Shown here one piece after another: positions 8,050 through 15,501 of a stretch of DNA of 29,125 nucleotides. Positions within the stretch are counted from its first letter, which is position 1. Every line of letters begins with the position of its first letter. The translations under genes were made by a program, and so were the position numbers. The stretch lies in assembly GCA_002825465.1 (NCBI GenBank), contig PJER01000048.1, positions 1 through 29,125 on the forward strand. The letters run 5' to 3'. The stretch is from Candidatus Thorarchaeota archaeon MP8T_1. GTDB taxonomy: Archaea; Asgardarchaeota; Thorarchaeia; Thorarchaeales; Thorarchaeaceae. The notes under the pieces were generated by a model that worked only from the letters and a program-made list of their open reading frames with translations, was not told where the DNA came from and made no database searches.

Positions 8050-9231
8050 CTAAAAGAGGCCCTTGCCCATGACCAGACTCAGAACTATACTCAAAATCAC
8101 AATGACAAGTGCAGAGATTCTGACTGGATACATGATATACTTCACCTTTTTCTCATCTTTAATGAACAGACTCAATCCATTTGATAGTAATTTATCGCCA
8201 TCTAGGGCAGGAACTGGAAGTAAGTTGAAGAGAGCCAGAGAGATGAGAATTATGTAACACCAGAGAACTATTTGTTGAGCATGGAATATGAACATTGGAT
8301 CTAGAATAAGATTCCAACCAGGTTTTGGTTCCCAGTAATCCGCGCCATAAATTCCGATATATCCCCGCGTTCCATTCGTTTCACTTCCTGCAAGGATTAT
8401 CGTAACAGACCCTTCTAAGGTATGAACGGTCACTTGTGATCCATTGAGTGCATCAGCCATGAAGATGCTCACGTCACTCCAAGCACGAATCTCCGTATCA
8501 TTCAGTCCAATAATGACGTCGCCAACTGATAGTGCCTCAGCTCCAGGACTTCCGGGGCTAGTTTGATAGATATATGCACCACTTGGGGGATTGTAAGCAA
8601 TAGATGCTATTGTACTGAAATTAAGTAAGATTGCGAGAAAGACAAAGCTCCAAGCAATATTAGCAAAGGACCCTGCTGCAAGTAGTCTCATTCTGGCCTT
8701 TGGTGTTGCATCATTTTCAAATGCTTCCTCATCAGGTTCAACGAATGCGCCAAACATGACAAAGAAACCAAGTAATCCAGAGCTCTTGATTGGTATGTTA
8801 TCCTTGGACGATGCAAATCCATGAGCAAACTCATGGGTCAGGATTGCAACTGCAAGTGCAATTAGCATATACACAAGTGGGAGCCCGGTGATTGTAATTC
8901 CTGGAATGATTGGGACAACACCGCCAGCCTGAGATGGTTGAATGAAGAATTTGATGAGATTATCACCAAACATCCAGAATGCAAAGAACATTCCTCCAAA
9001 TCCAACGATTACACCAATATTGAAGAAGATTATAGGGAATTTCTTTCCCATCTTGGTAAGGAAAGCATTGAGTCTTTCAGTTTTCCACATAAAGAAGAAG
9101 GGAGTTCCCGCTTCAACCCCTTTCTCTTGCAATCGTTCAACTCCAATGTATTGAGCGACAAAGTAAATGATGATCCAAACAATACCAATGAGTCCGAGCG
9201 CGGTCAAAGCATCCATGTAACTGTACCCCAT
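8050..9231 (-). CDS. site-2 protease family membrane metalloprotease (M50) with PDZ domain
   Basis: An intramembrane zinc protease of the S2P family, 393 residues. Hydrophobic segments lie near residues 10-28, 66-88 and 112-131. The zinc motif HEFAH is at 133-137, and the third ligand is in NLLPVPALDGD at 336-346. A PDZ-like domain (about 213-290, with SVGDVIIGLNDTEI) lies between the two halves of the active site on the outer face. The last two hydrophobic stretches are near 318-336 and 368-388. Probable role is regulated cleavage of membrane-anchored proteins; no substrate is encoded next to it. It is divergent from rps6e and has its own TATA-like box. Confidence 0.92.
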   Translation of the reverse strand: MGYSYMDALTALGLIGIVWIIIYFVAQYIGVERLQEKGVEAGTPFFFMWKTERLNAFLTKMGKKFPIIFFNIGVIVGFGGMFFAFWMFGDNLIKFFIQPSQAGGVVPIIPGITITGLPLVYMLIALAVAILTHEFAHGFASSKDNIPIKSSGLLGFFVMFGAFVEPDEEAFENDATPKARMRLLAAGSFANIAWSFVFLAILLNFSTIASIAYNPPSGAYIYQTSPGSPGAEALSVGDVIIGLNDTEIRAWSDVSIFMADALNGSQVTVHTLEGSVTIILAGSETNGTRGYIGIYGADYWEPKPGWNLILDPMFIFHAQQIVLWCYIILISLALFNLLPVPALDGDKLLSNGLSLFIKDEKKVKYIMYPVRISALVIVILSIVLSLVMGKGLF

Positions 9232-9261
9232 TTAGAGATAGTTTTGCAGGCTTTTTGCGAG

Positions 9262-9267
9262 TTATAA
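9262..9267 (-). promoter_or_regulatory. TATA-like box for the site-2 protease gene
   Basis: TTATAA, about 33 bases upstream of the ATG at 9231 on the minus strand, predicts a leader of roughly ten bases. Position and sequence fit an archaeal promoter. Confidence 0.5.
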
Positions 9268-9395
9268 TGATTATGTAGGAGGTAAAAAGAAAATGTAAAA
9301 AGTCGACCCGACCGCAATCCTCATAAAGTGACTTCTTCAGCCTTCGCTGGAGTGTTCATTAGATACTCATTATACACTAGGTAGGCGAATATATC

Positions 9396-9779
9396 TTGCC
9401 ATTCAAACTTGTCATATCAGACCCCGAAACTGGAAAAGCCATCCAGTACGAACTAGACGATGCTAAGACCAATTCACTTGTTGGTAAGCAAGTTGGGGAA
9501 ATTGTTGAAGGTGATGCACTAGGCCTGCCAGGGTACAAGCTAAAGATTACTGGCGGTAGTGATACGTCAGGATTCCCAATTCGTCCAGATGTACATGGCA
9601 GTGGGAAAAAGCGAATTCTAATACGCGGACCTCCTGGATTCAAGCCTGATAGGAAAGGTACAGCTAGGCGAAAGACAGTTCGTGGAAGAGAACTTGACTC
9701 TAATATTTCGCAAGTGAACATGCGAGTAGAAGAGAAAGGCAGTACACCTCTTGAAGAACTAGTAATGAAGGCTGCATAG
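9396..9779 (+). CDS. rps6e: 30S ribosomal protein S6e
   Basis: S6e is a small-subunit ribosomal protein shared by archaea and eukaryotes. The sequence starts FKLVISDPETGKAIQYEL and contains the typical GLPGYKLKITGGSDTSGFP and RKTVRGREL segments; at 127 residues it has the short archaeal length and lacks the eukaryotic C-terminal phosphorylated tail. The start is TTG 9396, which gives the family N-terminus; a weak GTAGG precedes it and TTATACA (9370-9376) lies close upstream, so the message may be nearly leaderless. It heads the cluster with aIF2-gamma, PIN, rpoE1, spt4, rps24e and rps27ae. Confidence 0.95.
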   Translation: MPFKLVISDPETGKAIQYELDDAKTNSLVGKQVGEIVEGDALGLPGYKLKITGGSDTSGFPIRPDVHGSGKKRILIRGPPGFKPDRKGTARRKTVRGRELDSNISQVNMRVEEKGSTPLEELVMKAA

Positions 9780-9866
9780 GCTTAGTTTCAATATACAGAA
9801 GCCTTCATATGGGCATCGGGAAAATGTGATTGTGCCCACACAGCTGTTGGCGGAAGTGAATATTAG

Positions 9867-11108
9867 GTGACCAGAAAATACGAGGGACAGTCAGAGATTA
9901 GCATTGGTACGTTGGGTCACGTAGACCATGGAAAGACTACACTTGTGTCCTATCTAACTGGAGAGTGGACTGACCGCCATTCGGATGAGATTAGACGTGG
10001 TATCTCCATTCGTTTAGGATATGCAGCAACAACCCTGATGAAATGCAAAAAGTGTGCAGATCCCGAGATGTATACAACGTCACACTTGGCAGTAGATGGA
10101 AAATGCAAGAAGTGTGGTGGTACCTTAGAAACACTCCGTGAGATTTCATTTGTTGATAGTCCTGGCCACGAGTCCCTCATGGCAACCTGTCTCAGCGGTG
10201 CAAGTTTAATGGATGGAGCTATTCTTGTCATTGCTGCAGATGAGCCCTGTCCTATGCCACAAACTGCAGAGCATCTTCATGCCCTTGAGATTGTGGGCGT
10301 TCAAAAAATCATTATTGTCCAGAATAAGATAGAACTAGTTTCTAAAGAGGCTGCAAAGAAACATTACAAACAAATTCTAGAGTTTGTGAAAGGCACTGTT
10401 GCAGAAGGTGCACCCATTATTCCCGTATCTGCAGTCTTTGGAGCGAACACAGACCTCCTGATTAAGACCATTGAGGAAGTCATTCCTACACCAGATCGTG
10501 ATGATGATGCTCCACCAAAGATGTTTGTTGCACGTTCATTCGATATTAATCGACCAGGTACTCTACCTCAAGATATGCATGGGGGAGTAGTAGGAGGCTC
10601 AATAGTTCAGGGAAGATTGAAGATTGGTGATGAAATAGAAATAGCACCAGGAGCAAAGACCGACAAGGGATTCAAACCAATAAAAGCAAAGGTCGTTAGT
10701 CTACTTTCAGGTAGTGGTAACAATCTGGAAGAAGCCTACCCAGGAGGATTAATCGGGGTTGGAACTGCCTTAGATCCTGCATCAACTCGAGCGGACCGCC
10801 TTGTTGGGAATGTTGTTGGAAAAGTTGGGAAGATGCCAAAAATCTTCGATAAACTAATGCTCAAACCAATCCTTATGCAACGAGTTGTGGGAATGGAAAG
10901 CAAGAAGCAGGTTGAAAATCTACGACTCAATGAACCCATGATGCTTGTAGTTGGAACTGCTCCCACAGTTGGTGTGATCACCAGATTACATGGTGATGAG
11001 ATTGAATTAGGTCTAAAACGTCCTGTTGTGGCTGAGAAAGGACAACGAATAGCAATTGGTCGTCGTGTGGAAAATAAATGGCGATTAATTGGATATGCTG
11101 AAATCTAA
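9867..11108 (+). CDS. eif2g: translation initiation factor aIF2 subunit gamma
   Basis: The GTPase core of archaeal IF2, which delivers initiator Met-tRNA to the small ribosomal subunit. G1 GHVDHGKT is at 17-24, G3 DSPGH at 97-101, and NKIE (near 153) is the G4 motif. A zinc-binding knuckle (C60, C63, C80, C83) is inserted between switch 1 and G3, as in the family. Beta-barrel domains II and III follow, ending in the usual IGRRVENKWRLIGYAEI. Length 413 is typical. GTG start with GGAAGTGA upstream. The initiator tRNA it would bind is encoded about 3.8 kb downstream. Confidence 0.97.
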   Translation: MTRKYEGQSEISIGTLGHVDHGKTTLVSYLTGEWTDRHSDEIRRGISIRLGYAATTLMKCKKCADPEMYTTSHLAVDGKCKKCGGTLETLREISFVDSPGHESLMATCLSGASLMDGAILVIAADEPCPMPQTAEHLHALEIVGVQKIIIVQNKIELVSKEAAKKHYKQILEFVKGTVAEGAPIIPVSAVFGANTDLLIKTIEEVIPTPDRDDDAPPKMFVARSFDINRPGTLPQDMHGGVVGGSIVQGRLKIGDEIEIAPGAKTDKGFKPIKAKVVSLLSGSGNNLEEAYPGGLIGVGTALDPASTRADRLVGNVVGKVGKMPKIFDKLMLKPILMQRVVGMESKKQVENLRLNEPMMLVVGTAPTVGVITRLHGDEIELGLKRPVVAEKGQRIAIGRRVENKWRLIGYAEI

Positions 11109-11156
11109 GTGAAAACCATAGATTAAACACCTTGCACATCACATTAGGTGTTGAAA

Positions 11157-11561
11157 ATGTCTATCATCGTGGTTCTTGATACGAATATCCTCACAGTCCC
11201 CGCTCAATTTAGTGTAGATATATTTACAGAATCAGAGAGAGTCTTAGAGAGAAAGGTAGAATTTGTTGTACTCAGAACAGTGATTCAGGAGCTGGAGAGA
11301 AAACTGGATGTTGTGGCAAGAACAGAGAAGTTCAAGTTCAGAGTAGCCTTGGATCTCATCGATCGCTGTACTATAATTGAATCTGATGATTTTGTAAATG
11401 CCAGTTCTGTTGATGACCAAGTCTTAGAATATGCTATCGGAGTAAATGGTGTTGTCGCAACAAATGACAGAGACCTTCGAGAACGGTCCATACAAGCAGG
11501 AGTTCCTGTCATTTTTCTGAGAGGTAAGAAACGGTTAGAATTGCTTGGCACAGTAAGATAG
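11157..11561 (+). CDS. PIN-domain RNA-processing protein (Utp24/Fcf1-like)
   Basis: A single PIN domain, probably a metal-dependent endoribonuclease. VVLDTNIL carries the first acidic residue (D8), an ELERKL segment the second, and SVDDQVLEYA plus ATNDRDLRERS the remaining acidic cluster. In many archaea a PIN protein of this type sits between aIF2-gamma and rpoE1, and the group is compared with the eukaryotic pre-rRNA nucleases Utp24/Fcf1; a role in rRNA processing is therefore more likely than a VapC-type toxin, and no antitoxin gene is adjacent. GTG 11148 opens the frame, but ATG 11157 has AGGTG six bases upstream and is preferred. Confidence 0.85.
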   Translation: MSIIVVLDTNILTVPAQFSVDIFTESERVLERKVEFVVLRTVIQELERKLDVVARTEKFKFRVALDLIDRCTIIESDDFVNASSVDDQVLEYAIGVNGVVATNDRDLRERSIQAGVPVIFLRGKKRLELLGTVR

Positions 11562-11604
11562 AACCCATGTCACAATGTTTTTATGGTTTTCAAAAGGATG
11601 CTGC

Positions 11605-11682
11605 TTCTGAGCCGTCGGGTTCAGAAACCAGGGCATGACGCCAGGTTCTGATTGTTCTAGAACAAATTGTCCTGTCAGGCAA
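11605..11682 (+). other. cluster of three inverted repeats before rpoE1
   Basis: The 134-base gap between the PIN gene and rpoE1 holds three structures. A 9-bp perfect hairpin TTCTGAGCC/GGTTCAGAA with a GTCG loop is at 11605-11626. A 14-bp perfect palindrome TTGTTCTAGAACAA is at 11652-11665. A bulged hairpin TTGTCCTG/CAGGCAA is at 11667-11682, ending just before the AAGGAG ribosome-binding site. This may be a leader element, an operator or an RNA-processing site. Confidence 0.5.
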
Positions 11683-11695
11683 GGAGCGATTTACA

Positions 11696-12277
11696 TTGTA
11701 CAGTATTGTCACAGTAAAGGATGTCGTTCGTATTCCTCCCTCCCAATTCAACAAACCAATAGAGGAAGCAGCGATGGTCCACCTACGAAAACAGCATGAG
11801 AATGTTCTTGATAGAGACATAGGTCTCATGATTGCTGTTATTGGCATAGATGAGATTGGACAGGGTCGTCTGATGCCAGGTGATGGTGCGACATATCATT
11901 CTGTTGCATATCAGGTCCTTGTCTTCAAACCTCTCCGAGGAGAGCTTGTAGAGGGCAATGTCGTGGAACTCATGGACTTTGGGGCATTCATCAGGATGGG
12001 ACCCCTTGACGGTCTCTGTCATGTAAGTCAAATCTGTGATGACTTCATCACACAAGATACCAAAGGTAGCTCACTACTTGGAAAAGAAACTGGGAGGACC
12101 CTCTCAGAAGGAGACATGGTCCGAGCTAGAGTCACATCGATTAGCTTCGAATCAGGTAACAAGTCTGGAAAACTTGGATTGACGATGCGTCAACCATTCC
12201 TTGGAAAAATCGGACCGGATGCCTCATGGATTGAGGATGACGTGAAAGCTGCCCGTGGTGAGGGTAAAAAGAAGTAA
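11696..12277 (+). CDS. rpoE1: DNA-directed RNA polymerase subunit E' (Rpo7/Rpb7)
   Basis: Rpo7 forms the stalk of RNA polymerase with Rpo4 and helps open-complex formation and RNA binding. The N-terminal half (YSIVTVKDVVRIPPSQF onward) is the tip domain. The C-terminal half from about residue 80 (GELVEGNVVELMDFGAFIR) is an S1 RNA-binding fold. Length 193 is normal, with a lysine-rich tail. The TTG start at 11696 is supported by AAGGAG at 11681-11686. It is followed four bases later by spt4, its usual archaeal partner. Confidence 0.96.
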   Translation: MYSIVTVKDVVRIPPSQFNKPIEEAAMVHLRKQHENVLDRDIGLMIAVIGIDEIGQGRLMPGDGATYHSVAYQVLVFKPLRGELVEGNVVELMDFGAFIRMGPLDGLCHVSQICDDFITQDTKGSSLLGKETGRTLSEGDMVRARVTSISFESGNKSGKLGLTMRQPFLGKIGPDASWIEDDVKAARGEGKKK

Positions 12278-12281
12278 TTAG

Positions 12282-12503
12282 GTGGGAAGAGACATAGCGA
12301 AGTTAAGAGCTTGCAAAGGCTGCCACTATCTCACTGCTGAGAATGTGTGTCCCAACTGCAAGGGAACAAATCTCTCAACATCCTATACAGGAATTGTTGT
12401 GATCCTTCCTGGGCAGAAGCAAGAAGATCCAAGAAAAGGGTCCTATATTGCCTCACGACTCAATATTGACAAACCAGGCAAGTACGCACTGAAGGTACGT
12501 TAG
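12282..12503 (+). CDS. spt4: transcription elongation factor Spt4 (RpoE'')
   Basis: Spt4 is a small zinc protein that binds the NGN domain of Spt5 and supports processive transcription. Two CxxC pairs (C11, C14, C23, C26) form the zinc site. The IVVILPGQKQEDPRKGSYIA stretch is the Spt5-binding sheet region. Length 73 is slightly long for the family but ordinary. GTG start, coupled to rpoE1 with a four-base gap and a GGTG close to the rpoE1 stop. Confidence 0.95.
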   Translation: MGRDIAKLRACKGCHYLTAENVCPNCKGTNLSTSYTGIVVILPGQKQEDPRKGSYIASRLNIDKPGKYALKVR

Positions 12504-12550
12504 TACCCTCAATAGTGGTAATTGTGAAAGCTTTATTAGACAACCAAAAG

Positions 12551-12583
12551 TCGGATGCCTGACCCACATCAGGTAGGGTCCGA
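12551..12583 (+). promoter_or_regulatory. two-tier hairpin just upstream of rps24e
   Basis: TCGGA (12551-12555) pairs with TCCGA (12579-12583). Inside it CCTGA (12558-12562) pairs with TCAGG (12569-12573). The element ends 19 bases before the chosen rps24e start, so it would sit in the leader of that gene. In many archaea a DUF359 gene lies in this spot; here there is none. A role in ribosomal-protein autoregulation is a guess. Confidence 0.4.
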
Positions 12584-12602
12584 TTCTCAGAAAGTGATGC
12601 CA

Positions 12603-12911
12603 ATGAATATCGAGATTCTAAACGAACGGGAGAACAAGCCTCTAGGAAGGCGAGAGATTACCTTCCAAATTGACCATCCAGGCAAAAGTACTCCTAGCAG
12701 AGCAGACATTCTTGCAAAGATTGTAGCACAATTTAATGCAGATGCAGCAACTGTGGCAATCAGTACTCTCGAAAATAATTTTGGAATTGGTCGGATTACA
12801 GGTTCAGCTCACATCTACCAAAATCCTGAACAGATGAAGAGAATCGAACGCGTACACATGTTCAAGAGAAACCAACCCAAGAAGAAGAAGGAAGAGGAGG
12901 CAGCTGAATAA
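12603..12911 (+). CDS. rps24e: 30S ribosomal protein S24e
   Basis: A small-subunit protein shared with eukaryotes. The sequence [20 protein letters not shown] is the typical start, followed by the conserved [14 protein letters not shown]. The end is lysine/glutamate-rich ([10 protein letters not shown]). The frame opens at ATG 12555 inside the upstream hairpin and ATG 12597 is also possible. ATG 12603 is preferred because it has a GTGAT match to the 16S 3' end and gives the family N-terminus. The stop codon overlaps the start of rps27ae by one base. Confidence 0.94.
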   Translation: MNIEILNERENKPLGRREITFQIDHPGKSTPSRADILAKIVAQFNADAATVAISTLENNFGIGRITGSAHIYQNPEQMKRIERVHMFKRNQPKKKKEEEAAE

Positions 12912-13081
12912 TGCCTAAGGCACACAACATGTACAAAGTCGATAAATCAGGAAAGGTAAGTTCCACCAACAAATATTGTCCTAGGTGCGAGAAAGGCACA
13001 TTCATGGCTGAACACTTTGATAGATTCTCCTGCGGTCGTTGCGGTTACACCGAGTTCAAGCGCAGGGAAAAGAAGGATTAA
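12911..13081 (+). CDS. rps27ae: 30S ribosomal protein S27ae
   Basis: A 56-residue zinc-ribbon ribosomal protein. C23, C26, C41 and C44 form the zinc site (KYCPRC and CGRCGY), and the tail is basic (FKRREKKD). The start ATG overlaps the rps24e stop (TAATG), a sign of tight coupling. There is no fused ubiquitin, unlike the eukaryotic S27a precursor. Last gene of the ribosomal/RNA-polymerase cluster, followed by a T-rich terminator. Confidence 0.96.
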   Translation: MPKAHNMYKVDKSGKVSSTNKYCPRCEKGTFMAEHFDRFSCGRCGYTEFKRREKKD

Positions 13082-13096
13082 TCTTCTCCAGAGTTA

Positions 13097-13111
13097 TTTT
13101 GCATTGTTTTT
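13097..13111 (+). terminator. T-rich terminator after rps27ae
   Basis: TTTTGCATTGTTTTT lies 15-30 bases beyond the rps27ae stop codon. Runs of T without a strong hairpin are the usual archaeal termination signal, and the next gene is convergent. Confidence 0.55.
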
Positions 13112-13130
13112 AGTCACATGAGTAGACAGA

Positions 13131-13388
13131 CTATTCTCCAACTATAGCCATGACCCAACGGATGAATAGGAGTGCTCCCACTATCATGGTGAGTAGAACA
13201 TCAGCCATGAAGACTCCTGGAACTGTAATCTCAAGGATTGCTGATACGATGAGGGCAACAGGAAAAGTCACAATGAATGGAAGGGTTGCAACTGTCAGGG
13301 AGACCTCTTCACTGGAAACCATGACGTTCACCAGAAGCACTATCCAGATAGCATAGATCGCAATGAGAATTGATACTTCTACTAGCAT
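13131..13388 (-). CDS. small membrane protein, unknown
   Basis: 85 residues, three hydrophobic stretches: an N-terminal segment around VSILIAIYAIWIVLLV, a middle one around LPFIVTFPVALIVSAIL and a C-terminal one around VLLTMIVGALLFIRWVM. No catalytic motif. The frame opens at TTG 13415, but ATG 13388 has a strong AAGGAG with nine-base spacing and gives a protein starting directly in a membrane helix. It lies convergent to rps27ae and on the same strand as the two membrane paralogues upstream of it. Family not recognised. Confidence 0.6.
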   Translation of the reverse strand: MLVEVSILIAIYAIWIVLLVNVMVSSEEVSLTVATLPFIVTFPVALIVSAILEITVPGVFMADVLLTMIVGALLFIRWVMAIVGE

Positions 13389-13497
13389 ATTGCATGGCTC
13401 CTTACAAGATATCAATCATACAGATTGAACAATGTATGTATCACATTTCCATAGACTTCATCGCTTAAAATCACCAATAGAAAGCCGAAATTGTGAA

Positions 13498-14127
13498 CTA
13501 CATTTTGATGTTCCTGAATCGCTCAGCTATTTCCATGTTTATCATGTTCCATGTTTCGGTATCGCAGAGAACGAGTCTCTCTTGATACAGACTTCGACTG
13601 TAAGCTTCAAGTATGATAAAACCTAGAAAAGAGGGAACAAACCCAACGAATGACCAATAAACGGGTGGGGTAGATGGTACATATAGCAATGAGTAGATGA
13701 GATCTCCAAACATAGGGATAACTCCAAAAAGAAAACAAAGAATAATGAACAGCATTTGTGCATAATCAACCCATCCGTGAAATTTGTACCCAAGGTATTC
13801 TTTGGAGAGCATAACTGCTTCTTCTTCGGGAAACAGAACGATTGAAGGTATAGAAGTGTTTGGTCGGAGTTGATTCTTTTTTCCCAAGACTAAGACTTCG
13901 TCACCAATATTGAAAGCAGCTGCATCCTCAATGTACTTCTTCTGACCACTGGCGAATTCAATCCTATGAGTGCCCGTGTCACCTGTTACTATTATTCCAG
14001 TTGCATAGCGTTCTTTTGGTACGAATTCTACCTTGATGAATTCGGTGATTATTCCTTGGTGGAGATGATCTTCCTCACACTCAGTTAGTAATCTCCGGAA
14101 CTTCTTGATAATCTTCGATTCTCCCAA
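13498..14127 (-). CDS. membrane protein, tandem paralogue A
   Basis: 209 residues, family not recognised. A basic N-terminus MGESKIIKKFRRLL is followed by a beta-rich, OB- or Sm-like soluble part to about residue 100 (TGIIVTGDTGTHRIEF, FNIGDEVLVLGKK). Two hydrophobic segments follow (around MLFIILCFLFGVIPMFGDLI and FVGFVPSFLGFIILEAY). The C-terminal tail is CDTETWNMINMEIAERFRNI. The layout, the N-terminal motif and the CDxETW...ERFR tail match the neighbouring gene at 14182-14766, so the pair looks like a tandem duplication that has diverged widely. The TTG start aligns with the paralogue's ATG. Confidence 0.65.
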   Translation of the reverse strand: MGESKIIKKFRRLLTECEEDHLHQGIITEFIKVEFVPKERYATGIIVTGDTGTHRIEFASGQKKYIEDAAAFNIGDEVLVLGKKNQLRPNTSIPSIVLFPEEEAVMLSKEYLGYKFHGWVDYAQMLFIILCFLFGVIPMFGDLIYSLLYVPSTPPVYWSFVGFVPSFLGFIILEAYSRSLYQERLVLCDTETWNMINMEIAERFRNIKM

Positions 14128-14181
14128 TTCCTATCATGTAAGAAAATGAGATTTCTCCGATAAGACTTGTTCGTTTGGATG

Positions 14182-14766
14182 CTATGCTTCCTTGATAAGC
14201 GAGATTCGAAATCTTTCATCAACTTCTTGGGCTAGAGCCTGCCAAGTTTCATTATCACATGTGAAAGTTCGTGGTCGTTTGTGATATTCTGTGTAGAGGG
14301 TTTCAGAGAAACACCATGGAACCAAAAAAAGTGTGAGGATGATATTGATGACAGGGTTGTACCAGAAACCTAGCCAAAGGGCACCTAAGATAAGAAAAAT
14401 ACCACATAATGCTGAAACTGCATAGGTTTTAGCAAATGACTTGGAAAAATCTTGAAGGTTCTCAGAAAATAACACTTGTTGATGCTCAGGACTAAAAATC
14501 ATAGCAGGAAGTATTGCGTTCTCGTCAAATCTAACGTCCCGTCCAATAACAATCACCCGTTCTTCTATCGTAATAGGAGGTTGTTTCTGGTGAAATGCAA
14601 CCAGTCTAACATCATTTCCAACTCGAATATCTATACCTCGAACTAGGCGTTCAGGGGGAACGGGATATAGTGTATCAAAGTCCTCAACAGTCCCTTCTAT
14701 GGCATACTCAACCTTGTAGTCATCACAGAATCGTCGATAACGTTGAACTAACTTTGGGACTCCCAT
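14182..14766 (-). CDS. membrane protein, tandem paralogue B
   Basis: 194 residues, family not recognised. Same plan as the downstream paralogue: basic N-terminus MGVPKLVQRYRRFCDDY, a beta-rich domain (GIDIRVGNDVRLVAF, ITIEERVIVIGRD), two close hydrophobic segments (around VSALCGIFLILGALWLGFWY and VINIILTLFLVPWCF) and a tail CDNETWQALAQEVDERFRI. The soluble parts probably face one side of the membrane with both termini together. Transcribed away from the initiator tRNA. ATG 14766. Confidence 0.65.
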   Translation of the reverse strand: MGVPKLVQRYRRFCDDYKVEYAIEGTVEDFDTLYPVPPERLVRGIDIRVGNDVRLVAFHQKQPPITIEERVIVIGRDVRFDENAILPAMIFSPEHQQVLFSENLQDFSKSFAKTYAVSALCGIFLILGALWLGFWYNPVINIILTLFLVPWCFSETLYTEYHKRPRTFTCDNETWQALAQEVDERFRISLIKEA

Positions 14767-14848
14767 CTCCAGTCACATCTTTTGCGTCCTCTATTCAGAT
14801 AAAGGTGACTAGCCCTCACATCACTGATTTTAGCACCTGTACGAATAA

Positions 14849-14857
14849 CTTTAAAAC
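14849..14857 (+). promoter_or_regulatory. TATA-like box for the initiator tRNA gene
   Basis: CTTTAAAAC preceded by a purine-rich GAATAA (BRE-like), centred about 32 bases before the first tRNA base. This is the usual spacing for an archaeal tRNA promoter. Confidence 0.6.
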
Positions 14858-14884
14858 TTGCTTAGCCAAATTTCCTGTAAGCAT

Positions 14885-14960
14885 AGCGGGTTGGGGAAGC
14901 CAGGCCTATCCCGCAGGGCTCATAACCCTGAGATCGGATGTTCGAATCATCCACCCGCTA
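14885..14960 (+). tRNA. initiator tRNA-Met (CAT)
   Basis: A complete cloverleaf. The acceptor arm AGCGGGT pairs with ACCCGCT (14953-14959). The anticodon arm CAGGG/CCCTG encloses the CAT anticodon at 14921-14923, and the T arm GGATG/CATCC holds TTCGAAT. Three consecutive G:C pairs at the base of the anticodon loop and an A1:U72 terminal pair mark it as the initiator rather than the elongator tRNA. Discriminator A is followed by genomically encoded CCA (14961-14963). No intron. T-rich DNA follows at 14967-14991. Confidence 0.96.
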
Positions 14961-15047
14961 CCATCAATTTTCTGCACTATAGTTAATTTTTGTATTCAAA
15001 AACCTGATTTGTGTTAGTGAGTATATGAATTTAGTAATCTTTCATGC

Positions 15048-15419
15048 GTGGTTATTGTGGAGTATAGAAAAGTCCTAGCGATCCTGCTAATGTTAATGCT
15101 CATTACTATCCCTCTTAGCCTTGGTCTCATCTATATCCATGATAATCCAACAAATGTAACTCCGATATCTTCGGTAAATTCAGGGATGGCTCAAATCGGT
15201 GCAATTGTGACGGTAAAGGGGAACATCACAGCAATCACAGTATACATGGATCCAAATGGTCTAGATGTGTGGATATCTGATGGAACTGGTATTCTGGAGT
15301 TCTTTTTGACAGATTCACGTTTCCATATTGGTATGATAGTTATTGTGAAAGGAACTGTTTATACTAACTACACGCTTCATCCGACATCAAGTGTAGAATT
15401 AGTGATACTGTTCCCCTAA
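15048..15419 (+). CDS. secreted or membrane-anchored OB-fold-like protein
   Basis: 123 residues. One N-terminal hydrophobic segment (VLAILLMLMLITIPLSLGLIY) works as a signal peptide or anchor. The remainder is beta-rich and resembles a small OB fold of the extracellular type: GAIVTVKGNITAITVYMD, LDVWISDGTGILEFF, IGMIVIVKGTVYTNYTL. Such domains bind DNA, sugars or metal-linked partners, and none of these can be assigned here. GTG start; a TATA-like TATATG at 15021-15026 sits about 25 bases upstream, so the message is probably leaderless (GTG 15048 or 15057). It stands alone between the tRNA and the DUF362 gene. Confidence 0.65.
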   Translation: MVIVEYRKVLAILLMLMLITIPLSLGLIYIHDNPTNVTPISSVNSGMAQIGAIVTVKGNITAITVYMDPNGLDVWISDGTGILEFFLTDSRFHIGMIVIVKGTVYTNYTLHPTSSVELVILFP

Positions 15420-15501
15420 TTCTACCTGTTTCCATCACACTTTCTGTCATGTTCCTGCGTAAATCATAAGTCCCATAATATAGACCAATGAATGAAAGAC
15501 T

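Noticed and set aside
11157..11561. VapC-type toxin
   Set aside because: No antitoxin gene is adjacent, and the position between aIF2-gamma and rpoE1 favours the rRNA-processing PIN group.
14670..15017. 115-codon plus-strand frame across the initiator tRNA
   Set aside because: It crosses the tRNA gene and the start of a membrane-protein gene on the other strand and has no protein-like features.
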